DNA of 64,000 nucleotides from Sipunculus nudus (taxonomy: Eukaryota > Annelida > Sipuncula > Golfingiida > Sipunculidae): NCBI GenBank assembly GCA_026874595.1, contig CM049316.1, forward strand, positions 7,576,339 through 7,640,338, read 5' to 3'. Every line of letters starts with the position of its first letter. Position 1 is the stretch's first letter. The notes beneath the pieces are model-generated. The model had not been told where the DNA came from. It did no database searches and worked only from the letters and a program-made list of their open reading frames with translations. The translations under genes and the position numbers were made by a program. Shown here one piece after another: positions 35,066 to 45,810 of this stretch.

Positions 35066-38000
35066 CGTTTACCCTGATGTCATATTTCATGTTTAATATG
35101 GTAAATTCCAGTGTTGAAAATATTTGGATATATTAAAGGGCAGGTGCCATTTATTCAATATATGCTTTGAACATGCATAATTATAATTAACAGACCATTT
35201 AGTACATGATATTTGACTTAAAGAAAACATAGCGATACTTTATATTTTATATAACAAGGAATGGAAACATATTCATTCAAATAACCTAATTACCAAAGAA
35301 TAAATGTTTACTTGTCAAAGATTGTATAAATGGCATTCAAGCAGTGTCCAGGATACCTGTCAATTTTATATATTTATATTCTCTGTTTCTCTCTCTCTCT
35401 CTCAGTCTCTGTGAGCTTCATTTCTACAATGTACCCAATTACACTTTGGTGGTAAAACGTGCATGATGAATTTTTAAAGCATGATGTGACTATAAAGATA
35501 AGCTGTATCGATGAAATAAACAACTGATCATTCAGGTGTTACACTTTCCTGACGGAACATTACCCATTTTCTAAACCAGTTTGTTCTCTAAGATAAATTT
35601 GAATTTGTACTTGATTAATCTTAATATCCTTTTCAGGTCTTAAAAATGAAAAACTCGTTTATATGAATCAACGCAAACATTAAATCAATTTTGAGGCCCA
35701 GCTTCCATTGTCGCAATTGATTCTCAAAAGAAATTTGATCTATATATTTTTATGAAACACCTGAAAAAAAGTGCATATACGTCTGTCTGCACTTAAAAAT
35801 ATAAAAGAAAAGTAAGGGTCTATTTATTAGGGGAATACATACTCCTCTCTCCATCATACCACAGTAGATTACTAACTTCAGAATCGTTTGGTAGCTACTT
35901 ATACACTCCAGGGGTACATTAGGTGGTATCATAGCTGTCACTTTCAATCTGGCCAGACCTGATACATGATGAAGTGGGTAAAAACTCTAATATCCTGTTT
36001 CGATGTGTCTTAAAGAAAACTCAGTACCACTTCAGGCGATGTGTTTGGGGACCCCTGCACTTTTCTGTCCGGAGTAACTTCATCCATCCGAGATCTCCCA
36101 GGTCCTCTGCAGCTGATGAGAGATATGGGTATGACACTGATGGAGTCCCGGGAGCTTGATTATTCATCTATCTGTTCTCTGGATGGCCATACCTCCTCAG
36201 ACAAGACAACCGGCGCCTAAGTACCGATAGAGTACACAATGGTTGTGCTTTTGCGAGAGTTTTGCCTCTTAAACTTTACTAGAGTTTTCTTTGGACCTTT
36301 CCGTGGCAGCATCAGACGCGTCGCTAACTGCACTGAAATCTCGATGCAAAGACATCTTTATATTGCTTCATCGCTCAATCCAGGCCTACCATTCATTGGT
36401 TTATTACTTTTGTACAATTGCCACAATATGAGAAAAAAATCAGATATATCTCAGCATATTGGCAATTCTCCCGGCAGGCCTATTAAATGTTTACCTGCAG
36501 ACAACCATGTCTCCGACTCCCGCCGTGATAGACAGATTTTCCTTAGCAGGAAACGTCAGTCTTCATTCAGACAGGAGTTACTATTTTGTTTGTAGAGTGA
36601 CATTTGTATTTTGTGTTAATTCCTTCCTCATACAGAAATATCAAAATAACCCTCTATATATACCTAAAATACCTAAATCATTGTGATATAGTAAAATAGT
36701 TTTTCAGCCATTACAGTGTGTCACACCCGTAAAGGGATAAACGAACAGGTTGTTTTAAATGTTAAACAAAACCTGCTGAAAATCCTACATCCACACTCTC
36801 GAAAAGATTAATAAGACATGAGTAAACAACGCAAATCAATATATTAAAATGAATATAGTAATTTTCTCTGGAGAGGCGATCCATACACAAATACACTGAT
36901 GATCACAAGCGTTCAATAAGAAACACGAAATCACCAGGTCCGTTATGTCCACTTGTATATACACAGGGTGGCCTCTATTTACACTGTCTCTGATTCCACG
37001 ACTAGCTCGCATACGTGACATCGGAATGTCGAGCCGCTCGCTTCAGTTTGCTCTTACTATCTACACAGGGTCCAGCCGCCGACAGTTCCTTGCCGGTGCG
37101 CAAGTTCGCCCTTCTAGGCGTTCTTCTATGTAACTGGAAGCGCATACTATAGATACAACATCGCCGGATTACAAGTCGGTTGGCAATTGCGAAATATGCT
37201 CTGAAGTCCGTTACAAATTTATCATCGTGGCCTTCCTCAGACACCGATTATTAGTGCTTACAGACATCATTTCTTATTTGTTAAGACCCTGATGAACGCA
37301 GAATTGCTTCTTGACTGCACACAATCGACAGACTACCCCCAAGCTTGCGCGCTGAACAGGCCATTGCGAAAATTTCTTCTCAACCAGGGTATATATTTGC
37401 TTGCTTACGTCACGAGTCCAGAGCGTTTTCTGGCCAATCATCACTTTCTATTAGGACGACCGCCAATAATTTCATGAATATTAAGATGGACACGTCTCAA
37501 GAGAACAAACTCTGAGTAAAGCAAACTAAGCAGGTGTTTGACCTTTGACGTCTACAATAAACAATATTTCTATAGAGATCGTCTTGACAGAGATGGCTCC
37601 TACAGATTTTAACTGTTCTAAATTTACATAAAATGTGGCACGTGTGCTCTCTTACCCAAGTTTTCACGCTAACATCTAAACATGATACACCATAAAATGT
37701 ACAATAAATTATAAAAAAGCAATCATCTGGTATAATCCCTACTTGAGTATGCAATACAATAACACACTTCAGATTTCGCCATGACTGTAGCATCTTAAAG
37801 CAGGCCCTACTAATCAAATTAGAGTGCCTTTACCAATTATAAGAAGACGTGAAACTTACGAACATGACGCAAGATCAAGTACACTTATACCAGATGTAAA
37901 TATGAATATTATAAAAAAATATAATGATATCCGGTTACCGTTAAAAGCAATAAAAATTGAAAACCGTTAAAAATTCACTCTTGGATTTCATTTGAAATCA

Positions 38001-38747
38001 CTGCGTTCTTTGTTTTATTGAACATTGATGGCGAATTGTGCATTAGGGGATATGGTTCAGCTGATTATAGTTAATTTATATGAATCATGAAGGATATGGT
38101 TTCTTAATTAGTGGCATTGGACAGGAAATCTTATAAGGCATGGTGGCTATTTTCAATTTGTTGAGCCAATAACCCCTTAATGCACAGCTCTTTAACAAAC
38201 CTAGTTAGTGATGACGAGGCGGCCTACAATGTGAGAGCGGGATGAGAGTGGGGGGCGGACTGGTGAAGAAGGAATTCTACTTCGGAACTTGAGATTCCGT
38301 GTCTAGCCTTCCAGTAGCACATGTGGCCACAGGGATTTGCCCGTGTGTCTTAGTAAACGTCGTTATATCCTGGATCACTTACACGCCGTAATCTGGACGA
38401 TATAACATTAAGTAATTACATATATGTATCATTAAGGAATCATTAACAAAAAGCGGCATTTGGATGTAATACGAGTTACGAAATTTGAGAGGTTATAGAC
38501 GCTGTCGAGGATGATGGGACTACATTACTATCAAATGCTCTACCTATATACAGATGTCCAGCTTACATCAGAGGGAGTACAGGATTATAAAGATGGGTGT
38601 ACTTAAAACGCTACATATTTGATCCTCTTGCGTTACATTTGTGATAAGAAGGAATCGCATTCGTAACGCCGACGTAACGTTATATGTTTACGCAGACGCA
38701 CAGATATGAGAGATAGAAACGTGGGGTAACAAACACCTAAACATACG
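35066..38747. other. Gene-free interval
   Basis: No gene or array is supported. A CT run lies at about 35391-35403. Bases 36950-37480 are GC-balanced and hold short frames on both strands without recognisable motifs. Confidence 0.4.
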
Positions 38748-39148
38748 TTAAGCCGGGTGCTCACTACCCGATTTTATCAAGCGACATTGTCGGGCGATAT
38801 TTTGGGCAGATTTTCTTAAAATCGGCTGAAAATCGGCTCGGTTTGGTCGGCCGATTTTCAGTGTCACATTTACCGACGCGCGTGTTCCCGCCTCTCGATT
38901 ATCACCGAAGAAGTCTCATCTTGGCGATCTGATATACTGAGCTTTCTAGGAGAAAAACCCAAAGGAAATATTTGTTCGCTTTGTGGCTTATCCAAAGAAA
39001 TATGATGTGTCGGAAGAGTAACTAGTGGGTTAAACCTTGGCTTGAGAGAAGAGAGGAACCAGGGGCATTTAAACAATACACTTGTATGCGAACTGAGACA
39101 GGAGGTTTAACCGTCCTTCATCAATTTAAAGGTTTTCTCCGCATATCT

Positions 39149-39280
39149 CAGGGGCGGATCCAGGATTTAGGAAAAGAGGGGTCCATCTCAGGTGTATTAT
39201 TAATTAAACCTAAAGAAAGGTCCACGGGTCCGGAAATTGGTCTTAAACCCTTAAAACGACTGCGGCGGGTGATCTGTGGG
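39149..39280 (+). mobile_element. hAT-like terminal fragment
   Basis: CAGGGGCGGATCCAGGATTT at 39149 is a typical hAT terminal sequence, and a G-rich AAAAGAGGGGTCC block follows. The matching GGATCCGCCCCTG end was not found downstream, so this is a truncated end. Its exact right limit is unclear. Confidence 0.5.
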
Positions 39281-39689
39281 ATTTGGTAAAACAAAACATC
39301 CAGCATCAGGATACTACATTCAGAAGGGCTATTTCACCAGAAACGATCTCTAATTTAGACAAGTGACCCATGGGTCATGACGCTCAGCTGACTGGGAAGA
39401 GACTCGCAAAAGGAAACTTTATCATCAGAATGGTAGTATATACCCATTCAACTGAAGCATCAAACAGATTAACCAACAGGCCAAGATTTAGTCTGTATTT
39501 ATATATCTCAAAAATATAAAAAAAATGTGTAAACATTAAACACTAGAATACGGGTAACCGACAAGTGACTACATGTATCCGCCAAAATCAGAGTGGAACG
39601 GTTGAAGTGAGGCATGGATTGAGTGGCAAGGGGAAATAGAGTGAGGTATGTTGCATATTAGCATGGATGTCTGCAGCCTAAATGTGTAT

Positions 39690-40500
39690 GTAGGTTGTGC
39701 CACCTACCACAAATCCAGAAAGCTGTCCAAGTTGTATACACCTGCAAAATTTTAGGCAGAAAAGTCAAACCACTACATGTATATGAGCGATTTTTGCCCA
39801 TGGCAGACAAACAGACAAACACTGTGCAAAAATCTTTGCAGGTGACCCCTCTAGTTTTGTGTATGATAAAGACCTATGTGAGATCTAAACACATGCACAA
39901 TTTTGGCCCAATCGGTCAAATGGTTCCTGAGATATGAGCTTGGATGTGTGCAGCGTTGACTAGGATGTAGGTGGCGCCACCTGTCATAAAATCAAGAAAG
40001 CTGTCCACGATGTATAAACCTGCAAAATTTTAGGCAGTTATGTCGAACCACTACAGATAAAAATGAGTGATTTTAGGCCACGGCAGACTAACAGACAGAC
40101 GCTGTGCAAAAATGGTTGCAGGTGGCGCCACCAGTTTTGCGTGTGATAAAGAGCTATGTGAGATCTATACACATGCACAATTTTAGCCCAATCGGTCAAA
40201 CGGTTCCCGAGATATGAGCTTGGATGTCATCAGCGTGAATGTGAATGTAGGTGGCGCCCCCTGTCATAAAATCAAGAAAGCTATCCAGGATGTATATGCA
40301 TGACGAATTTCAGGTGAATTAGTCAATTCACTGCAGAGATATGAGTGATTTTAACCAAAGGCAGATGAACAGATGGACACTGTGCAAACATGGTTACAGG
40401 TGGCGCCACCTTTTTTGTGTATGTTACAGAGCTATCAAAGGGCTACATTTGTATACATTTTATTTCCTGATTGGTCAAACGGTTCCCGAGATATGAGGGT
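39690..40500 (+). repeat. Tandem repeat core of element A, about 280-bp period
   Basis: Three units share CACCTGTCATAAAATCAAGA (or CACCTACCACAAATCCAGA), GCTGTCCA, then GGCAGA..AACAGA..GACAC/GACGC, CTGTGCAAAAAT, and CGGTCAAACGGTTCCCGAGA. Units start near 39693, 39970 and 40252. Each unit carries two GGTGGCGCCACC-like palindromes about 130-150 bp apart. Confidence 0.8.
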
Positions 40501-40700
40501 TTATGAGTGGAAACAGACCTACAAATGGACACTGGATAGAGAGGAAAGGTCAACGCAAGAGGTCAACGCAAATTGGTTAGGCACCAGTTCACATGTGACC
40601 CGATAATTGGTGTAAGTTTCGGAAAAATCGGCCTATTAGTCTCCGAGGAGCTCTCTGGAAACGAACGCGGCGGCGGCGGAGGAACCCGGTCAAAAACATA

Positions 40701-40730
40701 GTATCCGCAAAACTTTGTTTTGGCGGATAC
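40701..40730 (+). other. 3' hairpin of element A
   Basis: GTATCCGC/GCGGATAC pairs perfectly, and AAAAC/GTTTT extends the stem with one bulged G around a TTT loop. It sits just inside the inferred 3' end. Confidence 0.6.
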
Positions 40731-40735
40731 AAAAA

Positions 40736-43735
40736 TACAGGTGGCTCCACCAGTCTGGCGAAACTAATAAAAACACTTAATGGTCAATATCCATGCAAAG
40801 AATCATGGTGATCTCTGCATTAGTTGTTCAGACACTTCAGCTTTTGTATCAAATTGTCCATTATTCTGAGGGATACTTCGGAGTCCTATAGCTTGAAGGA
40901 TATGGGTAACAGAGACCTAATTTCAAGTTTCCACAGGCACTTTTCATGGGCCTCCTTGCATGACAAGAATGAAGATTCTAGGTCCAGTTGTTGCGATTTG
41001 TACCCTGTTGACAGATAACCACATCTTTAAAGGTCTCAAAAAAAGGGAAAAAATTCGTAAAAATTTGAAAAAAAATAGAGGTGGCGCACCCAGTCTGCAG
41101 AAACTGATGGAACAGCTCATGATCAATATGTATGCCGAAAATCATGACCATCAGTGTTGTAGTTATTGAGATACTGCAGTTTTTGTATCAAATTTTCCAT
41201 TATTCTGGGGGGTATTTTGGAGCCATACAGCTTAAAGAATATGGGTAACAGAGACCTAATTTCAGGTTTCCATGGAGACTTTTCATGGGTCTCCCTGTGT
41301 GTCAAGAATGAAGATTCTAGGTCCAGTTGTTGCGATTTGTACCCTGTTGACAGATAACCACATCTTTAAAGGTCTCAAAAAAGAGAAAAAATTCGTAAAA
41401 ATTTGAAAAAAATAGAGGTGGCGCACCCAGTCTGCAGAAACTGATGGAACAGCTCATGATCAATATGTATGCCGAAAATCATGACCATCAGTGTTGTAGT
41501 TATTGAGATACTGCAGTTTTTGGAACAGATTTTCCATTATTCTGGAGGGGGGGGGGTATTTTGGAGCCATACAGCTTAAAGAATATGAGTAACAGAGACC
41601 TAATTTCAGGTTTCCATGGAGACTTTTCATGGGTCTCCCTGTGTGTCAAGAATGAAGATTCTTGGTCTAGTTTTTATGATTTGTGCCCTGTTAACAAATG
41701 TTGATATCTTTAAAGGTCTCAAAAATAGAGAAAAATTTCGTAAAAAACCCGAACAAATACAGGTGGTGCCACCAGTCTGCAGAAACTGATGAAACATCTC
41801 ATGATCAATATGTATGCCGAAAATCATGACCATCAGTGATGTAGTTAATGAGATATTGAAGTTTTTGTATGAAATTTTTTACTATTCTAGGGGGTAATTT
41901 GGGGCCCCATAGCTCAAAGGATATGGGTAACAGAGACCTAATTTCCGGTTTCCATGGAGACTTTTCATAGGTCTCTCACTGTGTCGAAAATGAAGATTTT
42001 AGGTCCAGTCGTTACGATTTGTGCCACGCTAACAGATGACAGCATCCTCAAAGGTCTCAAAAATAGAGGAAAAAATCGTAAAAAATCAAACAATACAGGT
42101 GGCGCCACCAGTCTTCAGAAACTGATCGAACATCTCATGATCAATATGTATGCCAAAAATCATGACCATCAGTGAGATAGTTATTGAGATATTGAAGTTT
42201 TTGTATGAAATTTTTGACTATTCGGGGGGGGGGGGGGGAATTTTGGGGCCCCATAGCTAGAAGGATATGGGTAACAGAGACCTAATTTCTGGTTTCCAAG
42301 GAGATTTTTCATGGACCTCTGAGTGTGTCAAGAATTAAGATTCTTGGTCCAGTTTTTATGATTTGTGCCTTGTTAACAGATGTTCACATTTTTAAAAGTC
42401 TCAAAAATGGAGAGAAAAAATTCGTAAAAAAATCGAAAAATACAGGTTGCGCCACCAGTCTGCAGGAAGTGATGTAACATCTCATGATCAATATGTATGC
42501 CGAAAATCATGACCATCAGTGTTGTAGTTATTGAGATACTACAGTTTTTGTATCAAATTTTCCATTATTCTGGGGGGTATTTTAGAGCCATTCAGCTTAA
42601 AGAATATGGGTAACAGAGACCTAATTTCAGGTTTCAATGGAGACTTTTCATGGGTTTCCCTGTGTGTCAAGAATGAAGATTCTAGGTCCAGTTGTTGCGA
42701 TTTGTACCCTGTTGACAGATAACCACATCTTTAAAGTTCTCAAAAAAAGAGAACAAATTCGTAAAAATTTGAAAAAAAAATAGAGGTGGCGCACCCAGTC
42801 TGTAGAAACTGATGGAACAGCTCATGATCATTATGTATGCCGAAAATCATGACCATCAGTGTTGTAGTTATTGAGATACTGCAGTTTTTGTATCAAATTT
42901 TCCATTATTCTGGGGGGGGGGGGGGGTATTTTGGAGCCATACAGCTTAAAGAATATGGGTAACAGAGACCTAATTTCAGGTTTCCATGGAGACTTTTCAT
43001 GGGTTTCCCTTTGTGTCAAGAATGAAGATTCTTGGTCCAGTTTTTATGATTTGTGCCCTGTTAACAGATGTTGATATCTTTAAAGGTCTCAAAAAGAGAA
43101 AAATTTCGTAAAAAAACAATAAAGGTGGCGCCACCAGTCTGCAGGAACTGATCGAACATCTCATGATCAATATGTATGCAAAAAATCATGACCATCAGTT
43201 AGGTAGTTATTGAGATATTGAAGTTTTTGTATGAAATTTTTGACTATTCGGGGGGGGGGGTACTTTGGGGCCCCATAGCTAGAAGGATATGGGTAACAGA
43301 GACCTAATTTCTGGTTTCCAAGGAGATTTTTCATGGACCTCTGAGTGTGTCAAGAATTAAGATTCTTGGTCTAGTTTTTATGATTTGTGCCTTGTTAACA
43401 GATGTTCACATTTTTAAAAGTCTCAAAAATGGAGAAAAAAATTCGTAAAAAAATCGAAAATACAGGTGGCGCCACCAGTCTGCAGGAAGTGATGTAACAT
43501 CTCATGATCAATATGTATGCCAAAAATCATGACCATCAGTCAAGTAGTTAATGAGATATTGAAGTTTTTGTATGAAATTTTTTACTTTTCTGGGGGGTAC
43601 TTTGGGGCCACATAGCTCGAAGGATATGGGTAAAAGAGACCTAATTTCTGGTTTCCGAGGAGATTTTTTATGGACCTCTCAGAATCCTAAGTAACAAGGT
43701 TCTAGGTCCAGCGGTTACGATTTGTGCCAGGTTAA
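40736..43735 (+). repeat. 340-bp satellite array, about nine units
   Basis: The start motif GGTGGCGCCACCAG, with variants, recurs near 40740, 41081, 41417, 41762, 42099, 42445, 42784, 43122 and 43465, giving steps of 336-346 bp. Each unit then has ATGATCAATATGTATGCC, a GAGATA(C/T)T block, GG(G)n TATTTTGG, GGGTAACAGAGACCTAATTT and GATTTGTGCC. The G tract varies from 6 to over 15 between units. Short frames read across the units in both strands are repeat shadows, not genes. Confidence 0.95.
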
Positions 43736-43786
43736 TGGACGGACAGACGGACAGACAGACGGACGACGGACAAAGAGTGATCGCTA

Positions 43787-43817
43787 TAGCTCAGATGACT
43801 TTCAGTCAGCTGAGCTA
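43787..43817 (+). other. 3' hairpin of element B
   Basis: TAGCTCAGATGACT (43787-43800) and AGTCAGCTGAGCTA (43804-43817) pair 13 of 14 around TTC. It matches the hairpin at 3763-3793. Confidence 0.65.
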
Positions 43818-43827
43818 AAAATGACAT

Positions 43828-44500
43828 TCTACTTGCATGTTTGTGTGATTTCTAGGATTTCCTGTTTCTAGAAGTTCAATGATGCTGTATGTATTTTTTT
43901 TTATCCTGTGTAAACCAGCCAACACTTTATCATCCTATTTCATTTGATTTCTACACAAAACAAACGCCTACAGCAGCAGATATTTTGCGTGATTAGGTTT
44001 TAATTTTTATTATTTAATCCCGTAGACGTGTGATGATCAGTTATATATCTGGCGACTCTCTGTTATCTGTTAGATTAAATATATTAAAACTAATAAAAGA
44101 ACAGCATCGCCAAAAAAATGCCGCTGACTCCGTGAAAAAATGTGTACCAGAGACCATGTGCTTTTGCTTATGGGGTTACCTGTAAACATCAGGTATTGCT
44201 GCGTGCGCTGGACTGGATATTGCATCAGTTTTCGGCTATTCATTCATGTCTTCTCTCATTTCCTATAACGTTCAGTCTTATGTTTACAGAAATGTTGTCA
44301 CATTGTAATTATAGAATGGACATTCCTTTCCAATGATGGATAAATTGCACGTCGTCTTTTAGGAATACATCTAATTTTAATATTGACCCAAATCGATCTT
44401 TAATTATTTTTAAAATACAGAAATATGTCATTATACAACATACACTAATAATGACTTATAGTGACAACTTCCAGAATGTGAATTCTGACCATACATAAAT
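43828..44500. other. Gene-free interval
   Basis: Unique AT-rich sequence between element B and the ATCGGCCGAT-rich block. The short plus frame at 44142-44336 is unrecognised. Confidence 0.35.
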
Positions 44501-44504
44501 AAAC

Positions 44505-44741
44505 AAAATCGGCCGACTTTGTCGCAAACATTGGCTCACTACACGATTTCGCTAATCGCCCGATAAAATCGGACGATTTTCTTTGACAGTGCCAGACTCT
44601 TGGCGACGGCGATTTTTCACGCCGACACCGACAAAATCGCGTCGCTTGGGGTGTCACACTTCACGACAATGTACCCCCGTCGGTACATAGTCGGCCGATC
44701 CTATGAATCGGCCGATAAAATCGGTAAGTGAGCCGCCGGTT
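44505..44741. repeat. ATCGGCCGAT-rich terminal block (MITE-like)
   Basis: Repeated ATCGG and CCGAT motifs in both orientations, for example AAAATCGGCCGAC, CCCGATAAAATCGGACGATT and AATCGGCCGATAAAATCGG, with GGCTCACT near one side and AGTGAGCC near the other. It shares family sequence with 38751-38870. It is either the right end of a larger element or a self-contained MITE of about 215 bp. Confidence 0.6.
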
Positions 44742-44744
44742 TTA

Positions 44745-45810
44745 GCTCAGCGTAATTATCGTGTATAACTATCGCAGATATATAGCAGACTTGGCGTTTT
44801 ATGAACAGTCCGCTTAAGGATTCGAGAACGTGAGTAGAAAAGAGAATAGGGAAGAACGGAAAAGTAATCGAAAGGAAAGTTAGGAAAGAAAATAGAAAAG
44901 TACAGAAAAAAAAGGACCAGGAGCTAGTTAAAGAAATAGCGCCAACCATGTATTTTTTTATAAAAAAAAAATTATCAGAACGCCAACGATGAATGCGGAT
45001 ATAAAGTTCATAAAGTAAAATTGTGTTGGGACTAGAATTTTGTATGGTAGTTTTCATTTTCGTTGCTTGTGTTACAAATTCAAAAATAAATCTTACGATG
45101 CGACATATTGCCTACTATGTTCCAATGATCTATATACAAAATAATGCATTTGTCCCCATTGCGGAACAGTGGAAGGATTCAGAATCAATGTCTTTTTTTT
45201 GGGTGGCCTTTACCCGTCGGGTTAGATAGGTCATACTGCAATCACTTAATGGAAATACGACGGGCAGTGTTCCGATCAGTTGAGTCAGCAAGTAGCTATT
45301 TCATGCCACGCTTGGTCTCCAAATAATCTCTCTTGTCATCTATCCAAAGAATTATTTCCCTTTCTGCAGGAAGTCGGGCCATTCATATTATTATAGGTCA
45401 TTATTATATGGATCACAAACCATATGTGTATGTCGGCCAGCAATTTATACGGCCAGGTTTAGACAAAGAGATCCTTTCTACGTCAGGGGGTACAGGTTTA
45501 ACCTACTGGTATGTGGTGAATGATGGGGTTTTGTAGGACCGGTAGCTGGGGTTTCATAATTACAGAGGAGGAAACATCATAGGTCTCATCGATAAACAAC
45601 CGGAAACTGCACTGGGATTTAGAGTGGTAGGATGATTTTATCTATAAAGCAAACATCTGTTTGCAATAAGAGTAACGTTTTTAATTCTCTAATTCAGCTC
45701 CTGTAGAATGGTTTGATCTTACTCTATAAAGTTCAATCGCTTACGTAACACTTCATTTTAATGTAATAAATAATCGATATGATTTGAACAATTTTACCTT
45801 TTTTTCATTT
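44745..45810. other. Gene-free interval
   Basis: No gene recognised. An A/G-rich stretch lies at 44827-44930. Short frames are not supported by any motif. Confidence 0.35.

Larger units (their letters stand above)
39570..40735 (+). mobile_element. Nested Helentron-like element A
   Basis: GTATCCGCCAAAA at 39575-39587 is the exact complement of TTTTGGCGGATAC at 40718-40730. The latter is the right arm of a hairpin (40701-40730: GTATCCGCAAAAC, TTT loop, GTTTTGGCGGATAC). A (GGC)n-type run at about 40670-40681 precedes it and A residues follow. The core (39690-40500) is a tandem repeat with GGTGGCGCC modules. Architecture is the same as in element B but the termini differ, so A appears to be another family inserted in B. 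Exact ends are uncertain. Confidence 0.55.
39350..43820 (+). mobile_element. Helentron/pearl-like non-autonomous element B with 340-bp satellite core
   Basis: The 5' region has TGACCCATGGGTCA (39364-39377, a perfect palindrome) followed by GCTCAGCTGACT (39382-39393). The 3' end has an ACGG/ACAG microsatellite (about 43738-43771), then a 14-bp hairpin (43787-43817, one mismatch) ending GAGCTAAAAA. GCTCAGCTGACT is the exact complement of the hairpin right arm AGTCAGCTGAGC, a 5' subterminal inverted repeat. A tandem core, tetranucleotide microsatellite, 3' hairpin and 5' subterminal repeat are the recalled structure of bivalve pearl elements and Helentron-associated INEs. An opposite-strand relative at 45811-48030 shares both ends. 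No Rep/helicase is visible. Confidence 0.7.
38751..44741. mobile_element. Possible Harbinger-like element disrupted by later insertions
   Basis: The left edge AGCCGGGTGCTCACTACCCG then ATTTTATC (38751-38778) matches the complement of the right edge (AACCGGCGGCTCACTTACCG then ATTTTATC, ending 44741). TTA lies outside on both sides (38748-38750 and 44742-44744). Both flanks (38751-38870 and 44500-44741) are rich in ATCGGCCGAT-type subterminal motifs. The span holds a hAT-like end and nested Helentron-like DNA. Alternatively 44527-44741 is a separate short MITE, because GGCTCACTACACGATTT at about 44532 is another inward-facing end, and 38751-38870 is then a fragment. Confidence 0.4.

Noticed and set aside
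36239-36595. 118-codon plus-strand frame
   Set aside because: No known motif, overlaps another frame, and composition resembles the surrounding non-coding DNA.
40824-43074. Recurring 60-70-codon frames with similar peptides
   Set aside because: They are the same satellite unit read repeatedly. Frames appear on both strands and are limited by unit length.
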